Shown: positions 9,366 through 18,805 of the stretch, piece by piece
Layout of the letters: the number at the start of each line of letters is the position of its first letter
How positions within the stretch are numbered: position 1 is the stretch's first letter
From: Chitinophaga sp. Ak27
Lineage (GTDB): Bacteria; Bacteroidota; Bacteroidia; Chitinophagales; Chitinophagaceae
Assembly: GCF_012726295.1 (NCBI RefSeq)
Contig: NZ_JABAOB010000001.1
Span: 1,674,001-1,738,000, forward strand
Length of the DNA stretch: 64,000 nucleotides
Direction of reading: 5' to 3'
Program-made: the position numbers and the translations under genes
The notes under the pieces: model-generated
Told to the model about the DNA's origin: nothing
Seen by the model: the letters and a program-made list of their open reading frames with translations, nothing else
Databases searched by the model: none

Positions 9366-10346
9366 ATGAAAAAACTCAACAACATTGCAGTCCTTACATC
9401 CGGGGGAGATGCTCCTGGCATGAACGCAGCAGTTCGTGCCGTTGTAAGAACGGGCATTTATCATCAGCTGAATGTGTACGGCATAATGTACGGCTATAGG
9501 GGAATGTTGAAGAACGAGATTTTCCCGATGGAATCAAAATCTGTTGCCAACATTATTCAGCGCGGGGGCACGATATTGAAGACCGCCCGCTGCAGAGAGT
9601 TCTATGAATATGAAGGGCGAAAAATGGCTTACGAAAATCTGAAGAAACACAACATTGACGGGCTGGTAGTAATAGGTGGTGACGGCTCGTTTAATGGTGC
9701 GCAAAAGTTCAGCCAGGAATTTGACATTCCGTGTATAGGCTTGCCTGGTACTATTGACAAGGACATTGCAGGGACTGACTCGACTATTGGATTTGACACG
9801 GCTGTAAATACAGCAGTAGAAGCGATAGACAAAATCAGGGACACCGCCGATGCGCATGACCGTTTGTTTGTAATTGAAGTAATGGGCCGTGATGCCGGTT
9901 ACATTGCATTACACAGCGGGATATCCACTGGTGCGGAACACATATTGATGCCGGAACGCAAAACGGAAGTAAACGACATTATTGAAGAACTGCAGGCGAA
10001 CGAACGTCGCAGAAAACTGGTTAACCTGATTGTGGTAGCCGAAGGTGATGAAACCGGTGGCGCACAGGAAGTTGGGCGCATCATTAAAGAGAGATGTCCT
10101 CAACTCGATACCCGGGTGAGTATCCTCGGGCATATTCAACGTGGCGGCGCTCCTACCTGCACAGATCGCATTCTGGCAAGCCGCCTGGGCTATGCAGCTG
10201 TAGATGCCCTGCTGGAAGGCATTCACAATGTAATGATTGGCGTAGTAAACGACCGAATTCATTACACCCCTCTTGATAAAGCTGTTAAAGCCAAACAGGA
10301 AATCGACCCTGAATGGTTTAAGATTGTTAAAATTCTTGCGAGTTAA
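9366..10346 (+). CDS. pfkA: ATP-dependent 6-phosphofructokinase
   Basis: 326 residues, the normal bacterial PfkA length. Phosphorylates fructose 6-phosphate to fructose 1,6-bisphosphate, the committed step of glycolysis, in the cytoplasm. Visible motifs are VLTSGGDAPGMNAAVR at the N-terminus (ATP site), GGDGSFNGA, PGTIDKDI with the catalytic aspartate, and the substrate-binding EVMGRDAGY and GHIQRGG. GGDGS is the ATP-type signature rather than the PPi-type GGDDS. It is followed after 12 bp by pyruvate kinase, so the two irreversible glycolytic steps are co-transcribed. Confidence 0.96.
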   Translation: MKKLNNIAVLTSGGDAPGMNAAVRAVVRTGIYHQLNVYGIMYGYRGMLKNEIFPMESKSVANIIQRGGTILKTARCREFYEYEGRKMAYENLKKHNIDGLVVIGGDGSFNGAQKFSQEFDIPCIGLPGTIDKDIAGTDSTIGFDTAVNTAVEAIDKIRDTADAHDRLFVIEVMGRDAGYIALHSGISTGAEHILMPERKTEVNDIIEELQANERRRKLVNLIVVAEGDETGGAQEVGRIIKERCPQLDTRVSILGHIQRGGAPTCTDRILASRLGYAAVDALLEGIHNVMIGVVNDRIHYTPLDKAVKAKQEIDPEWFKIVKILAS

Positions 10347-10358
10347 AAAATCAGACTT

Positions 10359-11846
10359 ATGAGTACAAAGGATCTTTCGAAATACTATCACAAGCAGATG
10401 GATAATGCTGCGGGTAGAGAGCACTCTTCGCACAAAACAAAAATTGTGGCCACTGTTGGCCCTGCGTGTGATACCTATGATGGACTGCTTACACTGGTAA
10501 AAGCCGGTGTTAATGTTTTCCGCCTCAACTTTTCACACGGCTCGCATGAAGATAAACTGCGGATTATTGAATATATCCGCCAGATCAATAAAACAGAACC
10601 TTATACCGTAGCCATCCTGGCCGATTTACAAGGTCCTAAACTGCGCGTGGGTGAAATCGAAAACAATGCCCTCCCGCTGAAAAAAGGAGATATCCTCACC
10701 TTCGTGAACGAGAAACTGGTGGGTAATATGGAAAAAATTTACGTTTCCTATCCTGACCTGTACAAAGATCTCAGACCTGGCCAGAAAATCCTGCTGGATG
10801 ATGGTAAAATTGAAACCATTGTAAAAGAAATCACTGCCAACGGAGAAATTAAAGCCGAAGTTTCCTTACCAGGTGTACTGTCTTCTAAAAAAGGCTTTAA
10901 CCTCCCGGATACCAAAATATCCCTCCCTGCGCTGACTGAAAAAGATATTATCGACCTGGAGTTCATCATTGATCATGAATGCGACTGGGTAGCGCTCTCT
11001 TTTGTGAGAAGCGTAAAAGATCTCTCCGAACTGCGTAAGCGCCTGGAAGCACGTAATTCAAAAATTAAGGTGATCTCTAAAATTGAGAAACCTGAAGCCA
11101 TTCAGAACTTAAAAGAAATCATCTGGGAAAGTGATGGCGTAATGATTGCCCGTGGCGACCTCGGCGTGGAACTGCCAGTAGAGCAGATCCCAATGATCCA
11201 GAAAGATATAATCCGCAAATGTATTCACCGTGCAAAACCCGTTATTGTGGCTACACAAATGATGGAAAGCATGATGGACCGCACCCGCCCTAACCGTAGC
11301 GAAATCACCGACGTAGCTAACGCAGTACTGGAAGGCGCCGATGCTGTAATGCTCAGCGGTGAAACAGCTACCGGTATGTTCCCTGAACTGGTAATCCAAA
11401 CGATGAATAAAATCATCCAGGAAGTGGAAAAAGAAGCGATCATCTACAACCGTAACCTGATCCCTCACCGCCACTCTCCTACCTTCCTCAGCGATGCACT
11501 GTGCTACAACGCCTGTAAAATTGCGGAAGATCTGGATGCAGACGCCCTCATCGGTATGACCCAAAGCGGCTACACCGGCTTTATGCTGAGCAGCTACCGC
11601 CCACGCAGCCCACTCTATATCTTTACCAAAGAAAGATCGCTCGTAAACCAGCTGAGCCTCAGCTGGGGTGTACGCGCCTTCTACTACGAAGAAGAAGAAA
11701 GTCTCGATGATATCGTTTTCGATCAGATCAATATCCTGAAAGAAAGAGGCTTTATCAAAGCTGGCGATGTGTGCGTAAACACCGGTAGTACACCCGTTAA
11801 AGAACACCTGCCAACTAATATGCTGAAGATTACGAAAGTTGACTAA
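10359..11846 (+). CDS. pyk: Pyruvate kinase
   Basis: 495 residues. Makes pyruvate and ATP from phosphoenolpyruvate and ADP. Motifs include KIVATVGPAC near the N-terminus, VFRLNFSHGSHEDK, the active-site signature ISKIEKPEAIQNLKEI, the Mg-binding ARGDLGVELP, and ATQMMESM...RPNRSEITDVANAVLEGADAVMLSGETA. The C-terminal domain is complete. An N-terminal extension of about 20 residues precedes the family start. It lies 12 bp after pfkA and is followed by a good terminator. Confidence 0.96.
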   Translation: MSTKDLSKYYHKQMDNAAGREHSSHKTKIVATVGPACDTYDGLLTLVKAGVNVFRLNFSHGSHEDKLRIIEYIRQINKTEPYTVAILADLQGPKLRVGEIENNALPLKKGDILTFVNEKLVGNMEKIYVSYPDLYKDLRPGQKILLDDGKIETIVKEITANGEIKAEVSLPGVLSSKKGFNLPDTKISLPALTEKDIIDLEFIIDHECDWVALSFVRSVKDLSELRKRLEARNSKIKVISKIEKPEAIQNLKEIIWESDGVMIARGDLGVELPVEQIPMIQKDIIRKCIHRAKPVIVATQMMESMMDRTRPNRSEITDVANAVLEGADAVMLSGETATGMFPELVIQTMNKIIQEVEKEAIIYNRNLIPHRHSPTFLSDALCYNACKIAEDLDADALIGMTQSGYTGFMLSSYRPRSPLYIFTKERSLVNQLSLSWGVRAFYYEEEESLDDIVFDQINILKERGFIKAGDVCVNTGSTPVKEHLPTNMLKITKVD

Positions 11847-11906
11847 TAAGCCCGGTGACACCGTAGCTTAGGTACTTTCCCTAAATGCATTTAGTAATAT
11901 TATCAA

Positions 11907-11936
11907 CAAAGCCCTCCGTTACAACGGGGGGCTTTG
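11907..11936 (+). terminator. Rho-independent terminator of pfkA-pyk
   Basis: 12-bp stem with one G-U pair (CAAAGCCCTCCG at 11907-11918 with 11925-11936), a 6-nt loop TTACAA, then a T-rich tail TACTTTTTG. It lies 60 bp after the pyk stop. Confidence 0.85.
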
Positions 11937-11967
11937 TACTTTTTGTCACTCTTCTTTCAAAAAACAT

Positions 11968-11981
11968 ACAGACTTGTCTGT
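11968..11981. promoter_or_regulatory. TetR-type operator upstream of the TetR gene
   Basis: Inverted repeat ACAGAC-TT-GTCTGT. It covers the TTG (11974-11976) that would be the -33 box of a promoter whose -7 box TAATATTG lies at 11997-12004, so bound repressor would block the regulator's own transcription. The same half-sites recur at 12618-12631. Confidence 0.7.
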
Positions 11982-12008
11982 TTTATTAAAATACCCTAAT
12001 ATTGTGCT

Positions 12009-12575
12009 ATGAAAGAAGGCGCAAAAGAAAGAATTCTCCATACGGCGGCTGAGCTGTTTTACCAGCAAGGCTACCAGGCTACCGGCATTAACCAGATCAT
12101 CGAAGATGCCGGTATTGCCAAAGCCAGCCTGTACCAGCACTTCTCCTCCAAAGAAACGCTGCTCACCGCCTACTTGCAAAACACCCGGGTGGGTAACCAC
12201 GAACTACGGATGAAGTACCTGGAACAACTGGTGCCGGGCAAAGAAAGACTAATAGGCCTGTTCAAATATCGCCTGCAACACATGCTGGAAAACCAGTTCC
12301 GCGGCTGCGCTTTTATACGCATCGCCTATGAGCTGCCTCATTTAAATGAAGACGCCCAGCTGGAAATCAATACCCACAATCAAACCATCAAAGCGCTGAT
12401 CAACAGCCAGCTACAGGCAATCAAAAATCCCTTCCCCGAAGCCTCACTAGCCGAATGGACCGATATGCTGCACCATCTCTATGAAGGCGCCGGCTTACAG
12501 GGATATCTCCTGAAATCACCCAAACCGCTGGAAGACACTATCAACATCGTAGAGAAACTACTGGCCACTTTATAA
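12009..12575 (+). CDS. TetR/AcrR-family transcriptional repressor
   Basis: 188 residues. The N-terminal helix-turn-helix is plain: RILHTAAELFYQQGYQATGINQI followed by DAGIAKASLYQHFSSKETLL. The remaining ~130 residues form the ligand-binding helical domain, with one Cys (RGCAF). It is followed 36 bp later by a DHA2-type drug exporter. Matching palindromes lie in its own promoter and over the start of the exporter gene. The likely job is repression of the pump until a substrate binds. Operator and target are inferred from sequence; the ligand is unknown. Confidence 0.9.
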   Translation: MKEGAKERILHTAAELFYQQGYQATGINQIIEDAGIAKASLYQHFSSKETLLTAYLQNTRVGNHELRMKYLEQLVPGKERLIGLFKYRLQHMLENQFRGCAFIRIAYELPHLNEDAQLEINTHNQTIKALINSQLQAIKNPFPEASLAEWTDMLHHLYEGAGLQGYLLKSPKPLEDTINIVEKLLATL

Positions 12576-12611
12576 AACCATTTTATTTACCACTACAAAA
12601 ATTTTATCTAC

Positions 12612-14018
12612 ATGAAAACAGACCGGTCTGTATATATCAATAACTATAGCACCAGCCCCTGGCTGTCGCTGGCCATCATCCTGTTAGCTCCCCTGATCAC
12701 GGTAGTCGACATCTTTATCGTCAATATCAGCACACCCGCTATCAAGACATATTTTCATAGTTCCGACGCTGCGCTGGAACTGGTGGTAGCTTCTTACCTG
12801 CTGGGATACGCCGTATTCCTGATTACCGGCAGTCGTACCGGCGATTACCTTGGCAAAAAGAAAGTGTTTATCGCCGGACTGGCCGCCTTTACGATCACCT
12901 CCGCCCTCTGTGGTTTTGCGATATCGATGCCCATGCTCATCGTTTCCCGCTTCCTGCAGGGCGTCGCTGCTGCATTTACAGTACCACAAACCATTACGCT
13001 GATACAACTCAACTTTCAATCACCCACCGACCGTGACAAAGCCTATGGCATGTATGGCATGGCATTGGGCACCGGCGCCACGCTGGGCCAATTCCTGGGA
13101 GGCTATTTTATTTCCTCTCACCTCATTACCGACAGCTGGCGGCTCATATTCCTCGTAAACCTGCCTGTAGGAGCCATCGCCATGGTACTGGCGTTTTATT
13201 TTGTACCCGAATCACAGCAAAACAAATCCACCCGTTTCGACATTCCTGGCATCTTTATACTCACTGCCGCCTTATCTCTCTTGGTATATCCTATTATCCA
13301 GGGTACAGAGCTAGGCTGGCAATTATGGACCAAAGCCATGCTGGTAGTGGCATTGCTGTTGTTGCTATTTTTTGTGGGATATCAGCGGAAACTGGGCCAG
13401 CAAAAAAAAGATCCGCTGGTGCCGCTGTCGCTTTTTAAAATCCGGAGCTTCAACATCGCGGTCATCTGCGTATTGTTTTTCTTCGGGGTTAATACCGCTT
13501 ACATCTTTGCAGTATCCATCTTTTTTCAAAGTGGATTTAACATCCCTCCTTTTACTGCCGGCAATTATTTCGTGTTTCAAACAGTCGCTTTTTTACTGGC
13601 ATCACTATGGTCCATTAAAAATGCCGCCCGATATCGTATCCGCCTGCTACAGGTGGCTGCAGGACTGATGATCCTCTCCTTTATTTGTCAACTGGTATTA
13701 TTCCAGGAGAAGATTATCACGCCCTGGGATATTCTTCCCTGCCTGATCATCTACGGCATTGGCTCAGGCCTGATGATGCCTTCTTTATTGAAAGTAGCTA
13801 TGTGGGATATGCCGGCCGATAAAGCAGGAGCTGCCAGTGGCGTATATTCCACCATACAACAGATTTCCTCTGCCCTAGGCATCAGCATATTGGGTGGTGT
13901 TTTCCTGTACCTGGCGCGCACTTCAGGACATTATTACTTTGCCTACAAAATTGCCTTGTTTTGTATGATGGGCTACCTGTTGATCGTAGTGTTGGTACTC
14001 AACCGTATTAAGCGCTAG
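12612..14018 (+). CDS. DHA2-family (14-TM) multidrug efflux MFS transporter
   Basis: 468 residues with about 14 hydrophobic segments. It carries the DHA2 hallmark at the end of TM1 (TVVDIFIVNISTPAI), the loop 2-3 motif GSRTGDYLGKKKVF, and motif C-like residues in SRFLQGVAAAFTVPQTI and GATLGQFLGGY. It exports toxic compounds by proton antiport across the inner membrane. The TetR regulator gene lies upstream. A perfect 14-bp operator overlaps codons 3-7 of this gene. The 3' end overlaps the convergent MFS gene by 11 bp. The substrate is unknown. Confidence 0.9.
   Translation: MKTDRSVYINNYSTSPWLSLAIILLAPLITVVDIFIVNISTPAIKTYFHSSDAALELVVASYLLGYAVFLITGSRTGDYLGKKKVFIAGLAAFTITSALCGFAISMPMLIVSRFLQGVAAAFTVPQTITLIQLNFQSPTDRDKAYGMYGMALGTGATLGQFLGGYFISSHLITDSWRLIFLVNLPVGAIAMVLAFYFVPESQQNKSTRFDIPGIFILTAALSLLVYPIIQGTELGWQLWTKAMLVVALLLLLFFVGYQRKLGQQKKDPLVPLSLFKIRSFNIAVICVLFFFGVNTAYIFAVSIFFQSGFNIPPFTAGNYFVFQTVAFLLASLWSIKNAARYRIRLLQVAAGLMILSFICQLVLFQEKIITPWDILPCLIIYGIGSGLMMPSLLKVAMWDMPADKAGAASGVYSTIQQISSALGISILGGVFLYLARTSGHYYFAYKIALFCMMGYLLIVVLVLNRIKR
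12618..12631. promoter_or_regulatory. Second TetR-type operator, overlapping the pump start
   Basis: Perfect 14-bp palindrome ACAGACCGGTCTGT inside codons 3-7 of the efflux gene. It has the same half-sites as 11968-11981, differing only in the two central bases. Binding here would act as a roadblock or promoter-clearance block. Confidence 0.7.
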
Positions 14019-15183
14019 CCACCCTACCTGATCTTTTATAGGTAGCCAGGTAAATAATCAACGCAATGGAAATGAGGCCCGTACCAGCTATACATACGCC
14101 ATTCCATTGTGCCACCGACCATACCCACAACCCGATACCGGAGCCCAGCGAGGTACCAATAAAACTGGTGGTCATAAACACTGTGTTTAAACGGTTCCTC
14201 GCTTCTGGTAAAAGGGTGTAAATCCTGGTTTGATTAGATACATGAATACCTTGTAAGCCCAGGTCTATCGCCACAATACCGATGATGATGCCAATGAGAC
14301 TAGCTTGAAATGCATAAAAGAGGAAATAACCGAAGAACAGAAAAATAATACCATATCCTATCGCAATACGCGGATTCTTTTTGTCGGCTATTCTGCCAAC
14401 CAATGGCGCACCCAGGGCGCCCGCAGCAGCAGCCAGCCCCATTAAACCAATTTGTTCACTCGTATACTTAAAGGGGGGCGCCGACAATAAAAATACCACC
14501 GTGGTCCAGAACATGCCAAACATCGCAAAGCAACAGGCATTGATCGCAGATGCTTCCCTCAACACCGGTTGTTCTTTGATCAGTGTGAGTAATGATTTCA
14601 TCAGTTGCCCGTAAGTACCATTGAAACTGGGCTTACTCGACGGAAAAGAGGTAATCATGATCACGGCCAGCAAAGCACTGATGCCTGCAGCAATCCAGAA
14701 CATCGTTCTCCAGCCGAAGTGGTGTCCGACCATACCGCTGAGCGTACGCGATAATAAAATACCTACCAGCAAGCCGCTCATGATGGTACCAATTACTTTA
14801 CCCCGGCTGGCAGGATCCGAAAGGTTAGCCGCCAGCGGCAAAATTAATTGAGGCACAACGGAAGTAAATCCTATCATCAGCCCGGTTACTTTCAGCATGG
14901 TGATGTTAACCGACTTTGCGGCAGCCACCAATGCTATAACAGCCGCCAGCGTCATCACTACAATCTGTGATTTACGTTCCAGCTTATCGCCCAGGGGTAC
15001 GCAAAACAACAACCCGAGGGCATATCCCAATTGTGTGAAGAAAGTTACTTGTCCAGCGTTGCTTTCCGTTACGCCAAATTCCTCGCTCATCAACACCAGT
15101 AAAGGTTGGCTGTAATAAATATTGGCTACGATCAGGCCAGTACAAAGGGCCATCACTAAAATATTCCATCTGCTAAGTGTCAT
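14008..15183 (-). CDS. MFS transporter (12-TM, DHA1-like)
   Basis: 391 residues from the ATG at 15183 (MTLSRWNILVM). The frame is open to an ATG at 15219, but the first codons of that longer form contain the -7-like box TATCTTTG (15215-15208), so transcription would start inside it. There are about 12 hydrophobic segments, motif A-like GDKLERKSQIV after TM2, and VGRIADKKNPRIAIG in the second half. It resembles exporters of the YdhP/AraJ kind (NIYYSQPLL in TM1). It is convergent with the DHA2 pump, overlapping it by 11 bp, and divergent from the aldehyde dehydrogenase gene. The substrate is unknown. Confidence 0.85.
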   Translation of the reverse strand: MTLSRWNILVMALCTGLIVANIYYSQPLLVLMSEEFGVTESNAGQVTFFTQLGYALGLLFCVPLGDKLERKSQIVVMTLAAVIALVAAAKSVNITMLKVTGLMIGFTSVVPQLILPLAANLSDPASRGKVIGTIMSGLLVGILLSRTLSGMVGHHFGWRTMFWIAAGISALLAVIMITSFPSSKPSFNGTYGQLMKSLLTLIKEQPVLREASAINACCFAMFGMFWTTVVFLLSAPPFKYTSEQIGLMGLAAAAGALGAPLVGRIADKKNPRIAIGYGIIFLFFGYFLFYAFQASLIGIIIGIVAIDLGLQGIHVSNQTRIYTLLPEARNRLNTVFMTTSFIGTSLGSGIGLWVWSVAQWNGVCIAGTGLISIALIIYLATYKRSGRVASA

Positions 15184-15207
15184 AAAGTTGTGCTGGTTTA
15201 AACGCTG

Positions 15208-15215
15208 CAAAGATA
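15208..15215 (-). promoter_or_regulatory. Candidate -7 box of the MFS gene
   Basis: The minus strand reads TATCTTTG, a full TAnnTTTG match, 25 bp upstream of the ATG at 15183. I see no good -33 box at the right distance. Confidence 0.4.
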
Positions 15216-15233
15216 GCATTTCGCTTTTAGCAG

Positions 15234-15262
15234 TTGGCTTTTAGTGGAAAACGGTAAATTTG
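15234..15262 (+). promoter_or_regulatory. Promoter of the aldehyde dehydrogenase gene
   Basis: TTG at 15234-15236 and TAAATTTG at 15255-15262 with an 18-bp spacer, close to the Bacteroidota consensus. The predicted start is roughly 27 nt before the ATG at 15297. Confidence 0.6.
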
Positions 15263-15296
15263 CAGGACTATTCACTAACGGCCAAAAGCTAAAGCC

Positions 15297-16652
15297 ATGT
15301 TTACAAGCATCAACCCGTTTACACAGGAAACCATTGCAGTATACACCGCGCATACACAGGCAGAGATAGAAGATAAATTAGCGTTGGGACACCAGGCTTA
15401 CCGCGAATTATTACAGGTGCCATTGGAGCAGCGCCGGCAGTGGATGATGGAAGTAGCCACCTCATTGAAAAATGATGTAGATATGCATGCCGCCCTGATC
15501 ACACAGGAGATGGGCAAAACGCTGAAAGAAGCCAGGGCTGAAGTGTTGAAATGCGCTACCTCTGCGGAATATTATGCAGAAAATATTGCCGGCATGTTAG
15601 CCCCCAAACCGATTCAATCTGATGCCTATAAAAGCTATGTATCCTATGAACCCAAAGGAATTGTTCTGGCCATTATGCCCTGGAACTTTCCTTACTGGCA
15701 GGTATTCCGCTTTGCCATTCCTAATATATTGGCAGGTAATACCGGTTTACTAAAACATGCCAGCAACGTAAGCGGCTGTGCGCTGGCCATTGAAAAATTA
15801 TTCGCTACCAGTAATTTTCCGCAGGGAACTTTTCAATCGTTACTGGTATCATCCAAAGATATAGAACCCATTATTGCAGATCCGCGCGTACAGGGGGTAA
15901 CACTTACCGGTAGTACGCCGGCTGGCAAAAGTGTGGCTGCGCTGGCAGGCAAATACATCAAAAAAACAGTACTGGAACTGGGTGGCAGCGATCCATTTAT
16001 TGTGTTGAAAGACGCCGACCTGGAAGCCGCCGCCAAAACCGCCGTACAAGGCCGTATGCAAAATGCCGGTCAGTCATGTATAGCCGCCAAGCGGTGGATT
16101 GTGGAAGAAGAAATTGTGCCTGCCTTCACCGCCGAAGTAAAACGTATTCTCCAGGATCTCCGCCAGGGCGATCCTACACTCGAAACTACACAAATGGGCC
16201 CTATGGCCCGTCCCGACCTGGCCGAAGAACTGAACAAACAGCTGCAGGAAAGCATCCGGCAGGGCGCTCAACTGGAGTTGGGCGGCACGCATGAAGGCTG
16301 TAACTTTGCGCCGACCTTGCTAACTGGGGTGACCAACAACATGACCGTTTTTAAAGAAGAAACATTTGGTCCCGTGGCAGTGATCATACCGGCTGCCAAT
16401 GAAGCCGAAGCCATTGCACTGGCCAATGAAACTGACTTTGGACTGGGTGCTGCCCTCTGGACCAGCGACCTGGACAAAGCCAGCCACCTGGCTACCCAGA
16501 TAGAAAGCGGCAACGTATTTATTAATGCCATGGTCAGATCCGATGCCCGCCTGCCTTTCGGCGGCGTTAAACAATCGGGCTATGGACGTGAGCTATCACT
16601 GGAAGGCACACACGAATTCTTGAACGTTAAAACTGTATACATACAACAATAG
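15297..16652 (+). CDS. NAD(P)-dependent aldehyde dehydrogenase, succinate-semialdehyde type
   Basis: 451 residues, the length of the short succinate-semialdehyde dehydrogenase group (about 450-460). The cofactor region has [14 protein letters not shown] and TLTGSTPAG. The catalytic general base is Glu227 in LELGGSDPF, and the nucleophile Cys261 is in GQSCIAAKR. The C-terminus has the [13 protein letters not shown] motif. It oxidises an aldehyde, most likely succinate semialdehyde, to the acid. It is transcribed from its own promoter; coaA follows 50 bp downstream on the same strand. The exact substrate is inferred from family resemblance only. Confidence 0.9.
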   Translation: MFTSINPFTQETIAVYTAHTQAEIEDKLALGHQAYRELLQVPLEQRRQWMMEVATSLKNDVDMHAALITQEMGKTLKEARAEVLKCATSAEYYAENIAGMLAPKPIQSDAYKSYVSYEPKGIVLAIMPWNFPYWQVFRFAIPNILAGNTGLLKHASNVSGCALAIEKLFATSNFPQGTFQSLLVSSKDIEPIIADPRVQGVTLTGSTPAGKSVAALAGKYIKKTVLELGGSDPFIVLKDADLEAAAKTAVQGRMQNAGQSCIAAKRWIVEEEIVPAFTAEVKRILQDLRQGDPTLETTQMGPMARPDLAEELNKQLQESIRQGAQLELGGTHEGCNFAPTLLTGVTNNMTVFKEETFGPVAVIIPAANEAEAIALANETDFGLGAALWTSDLDKASHLATQIESGNVFINAMVRSDARLPFGGVKQSGYGRELSLEGTHEFLNVKTVYIQQ

Positions 16653-16702
16653 GCCCCCGCTGTTGCTATTTCAACAACGGGTCGCTAAAAGCTAAACTTG
16701 TA

Positions 16703-17659
16703 ATGACCACTTCTCTGAAACGCGACCGCTATACTCCCTATATCAGCTTCTCCCGTAAGGAATGGGCAGAAAGAAGCGGCGATGCTATGCTGCAAATGCA
16801 GGACTATGACCTGGAAGCACTCCATGGCATGAACGAACCACTCACCCAGGAAGAAATTACACAGGTATATCTTCCACTGGCACACCTGTTAAATTTATAT
16901 GTTACCGGATCTCAACAACTACATACCGCTACCAGCAACTTTCTCAGCAGTCATGTACATAAAGTGCCCTATATTATTGGCATTGCAGGTAGTGTGGCCG
17001 TAGGAAAAAGTACGACCGCCAGAGTACTGCAAAAACTGCTGCAAGCCTGGCCCAATCACCCCCGGGTGGACCTGGTAACCACCGATGGATTTCTGTATCC
17101 CAACAAAATACTGGAAGCCAATAATATCATGAACCGTAAAGGCTTTCCTGAAAGCTATGATATCAAGCGGCTCATTCACTTCCTGGCAGATGTAAAATCC
17201 GGCAAAGAAAGAGTGGCCGCGCCACTTTACTCCCACCTGGAATATGATATATTACCCGGGCAATTGCAATGGATAGAACAACCCGATATCGTGATTGTAG
17301 AAGGCGTGAATGTGTTACAGGTACGTCCACGTCAGCAACAAAAAGATCCGGCCGTTTTCGTATCCGACTTTTTCGACTTCAGCATCTATGTAGATGCCGC
17401 AGAAAAAGATATCCGCAAGTGGTATATCGCACGCTTTGAATCGCTCCGCAGGACCGCCTTTCAGAACCCGGAATCGTTTTTCCACCGCTATGCCCACCTC
17501 TCCGATACTGCCACCGTGGAACTGGCCACACAGATATGGGAAGACATCAATAAACCTAACCTGGAACAGAATATTGCACCTACCCGCTACCGGGCCAGCC
17601 TGATCCTGGAAAAAGGTCACCATCACTTTGTACAGTCTATACAACTGAGAAAAACGTAG
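16703..17659 (+). CDS. coaA: Type I pantothenate kinase
   Basis: 318 residues, the usual length of bacterial PanK-I. Phosphorylates pantothenate, the first step of coenzyme A synthesis. The P-loop GSVAVGKST is near residues 96-104. It is followed by [21 protein letters not shown] and the C-terminal HYADLS-like FHRYAHLSD region, all typical of CoaA. Many Bacteroidota carry the unrelated type III enzyme (CoaX) instead, so this is a less common choice for the phylum. Only 3 bp separate its stop from the next gene, so they are probably co-transcribed. Confidence 0.93.
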   Translation: MTTSLKRDRYTPYISFSRKEWAERSGDAMLQMQDYDLEALHGMNEPLTQEEITQVYLPLAHLLNLYVTGSQQLHTATSNFLSSHVHKVPYIIGIAGSVAVGKSTTARVLQKLLQAWPNHPRVDLVTTDGFLYPNKILEANNIMNRKGFPESYDIKRLIHFLADVKSGKERVAAPLYSHLEYDILPGQLQWIEQPDIVIVEGVNVLQVRPRQQQKDPAVFVSDFFDFSIYVDAAEKDIRKWYIARFESLRRTAFQNPESFFHRYAHLSDTATVELATQIWEDINKPNLEQNIAPTRYRASLILEKGHHHFVQSIQLRKT

Positions 17660-17662
17660 CAG

Positions 17663-18247
17663 ATGACAGATACCCTACACATAAAACAACAGCTGCAGGC
17701 ATTGCTCCAGGAGCCGCTCCAGGATTGGAATGCCTTTGAAGCCATCCTGCAGCCGGTGAGTTATAAAACGGGGGAATTACTTTCTGAAGCCGGTAAAACA
17801 TCGCATGCAATTTATTTTATTGCGACGGGTATTGTGAGGGTGTACACCTTACATAACGGGAAAGAAATCAGCCTGGATTTTTTGTTTCCCAGGTCGTTCT
17901 GCGCCTCTTATGCCTCTTTTATTACCCGGCAACCCGCTGCGGTAAATATACAGGCCATTATGCCTGTAACAGGTTATGCATTTCATTACGCCGATCTGCA
18001 GCAATTATATCACGCATCTCATCAGTCAGAGCGAATAGGCCGGTTGATAGCCGAACAACAATATCTCCGCAAATACAACCGGGAGTTATCCTTCCTGCAA
18101 TATTCCGCCCAGGAAAGATATGCGCAACTACTCCAGGAGCATCCGGAGGTCATACAACATATTCCCATCAAACAAATTGCTTCTTACCTGGGTATTGAGC
18201 CCGAAAGTCTTAGCCGTATCCGGAAAAACAGGAGTGTTACGGAGTAG
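17663..18247 (+). CDS. Crp/Fnr-family transcriptional regulator
   Basis: 194 residues. The cyclic-nucleotide-binding-like beta-roll covers roughly residues 25-115 (SYKTGELLSEAGKTSHAIYF, then GIVRVYTL). A dimerisation helix follows, and a C-terminal helix-turn-helix (PIKQIASYLGIEPESLSRIRK). This is the short type common in Bacteroidota and lacks the Cys cluster of true Fnr proteins. The coaA stop is 3 bp upstream. A DoxX-like gene follows at 18318, with a 14-bp palindrome between them that could be the regulator's target. The effector is unknown. Confidence 0.85.
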   Translation: MTDTLHIKQQLQALLQEPLQDWNAFEAILQPVSYKTGELLSEAGKTSHAIYFIATGIVRVYTLHNGKEISLDFLFPRSFCASYASFITRQPAAVNIQAIMPVTGYAFHYADLQQLYHASHQSERIGRLIAEQQYLRKYNRELSFLQYSAQERYAQLLQEHPEVIQHIPIKQIASYLGIEPESLSRIRKNRSVTE

Positions 18248-18255
18248 CGAATTAA

Positions 18256-18269
18256 CTAACATTTGTTAG
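18256..18269. promoter_or_regulatory. Palindrome between Crp/Fnr and DoxX genes
   Basis: Palindrome CTAACA-TT-TGTTAG, 8 bp after the regulator stop and about 50 bp before the DoxX-like ATG. Half-site size suits a Crp/Fnr-type dimer, though the sequence is not the E. coli consensus. Confidence 0.45.
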
Positions 18270-18317
18270 CGTGATAACAAAACCAGATATGGACCTTTGC
18301 GGTATAAATTTATACGC

Positions 18318-18764
18318 ATGGCATTTTTCTCTGGTTTATGCAGCATAATGTTGTTGCTATGGGCGATGGGTTACCTGCTGGGTGTTTCATCGCTACAGGC
18401 ATTATCTATGGATGCACGGATAGCAGCGGCGCTAATGTTTGTGCTGATTGGTGTGATGCACCTGGTAAGCCCCCGCAAACTGCTATATATGATTGAGGGT
18501 ATGTTGCCCTTTCCTTTCTCCCTGGTAATATTCACGGGCATCCTGGAAATCTTGCTGGGAGCAGGCTTGCTGATCCCTGCCATCCAATATTACACGGGTT
18601 GGGGCCTGATGATATTACTAATTGCCATGTTCCCGGCTAATATCCAGGTGGCAGTAAAAAAATTACCTGCTCCGGGCGGATTGCCTGCTAAGCCCTGGTA
18701 TACATGGAGCCGCTTGCTATTTCAACCGCTGTATATTTGGTGGATCTGGTGGGTAATTCATTAA
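18318..18764 (+). CDS. DoxX-like four-helix membrane protein
   Basis: 148 residues from the ATG at 18318; an upstream TTG at 18297 would add seven residues and is less likely. There are four hydrophobic segments with the DoxX-family arrangement: ALMFVLIGVMHLVSPRKLLYMIEGMLP, then FTGILEILLGAGLLIPA, with small motifs G..H and E...G. The family is of unsettled function, often linked to quinone or thiol redox. It follows the Crp/Fnr gene and a palindrome and may be its target. It ends before a bidirectional terminator. Confidence 0.75.
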   Translation: MAFFSGLCSIMLLLWAMGYLLGVSSLQALSMDARIAAALMFVLIGVMHLVSPRKLLYMIEGMLPFPFSLVIFTGILEILLGAGLLIPAIQYYTGWGLMILLIAMFPANIQVAVKKLPAPGGLPAKPWYTWSRLLFQPLYIWWIWWVIH

Positions 18765-18805
18765 TCATGCGAATATATCGCAGTAATAACGGCATTAAAA
18801 AAAGA

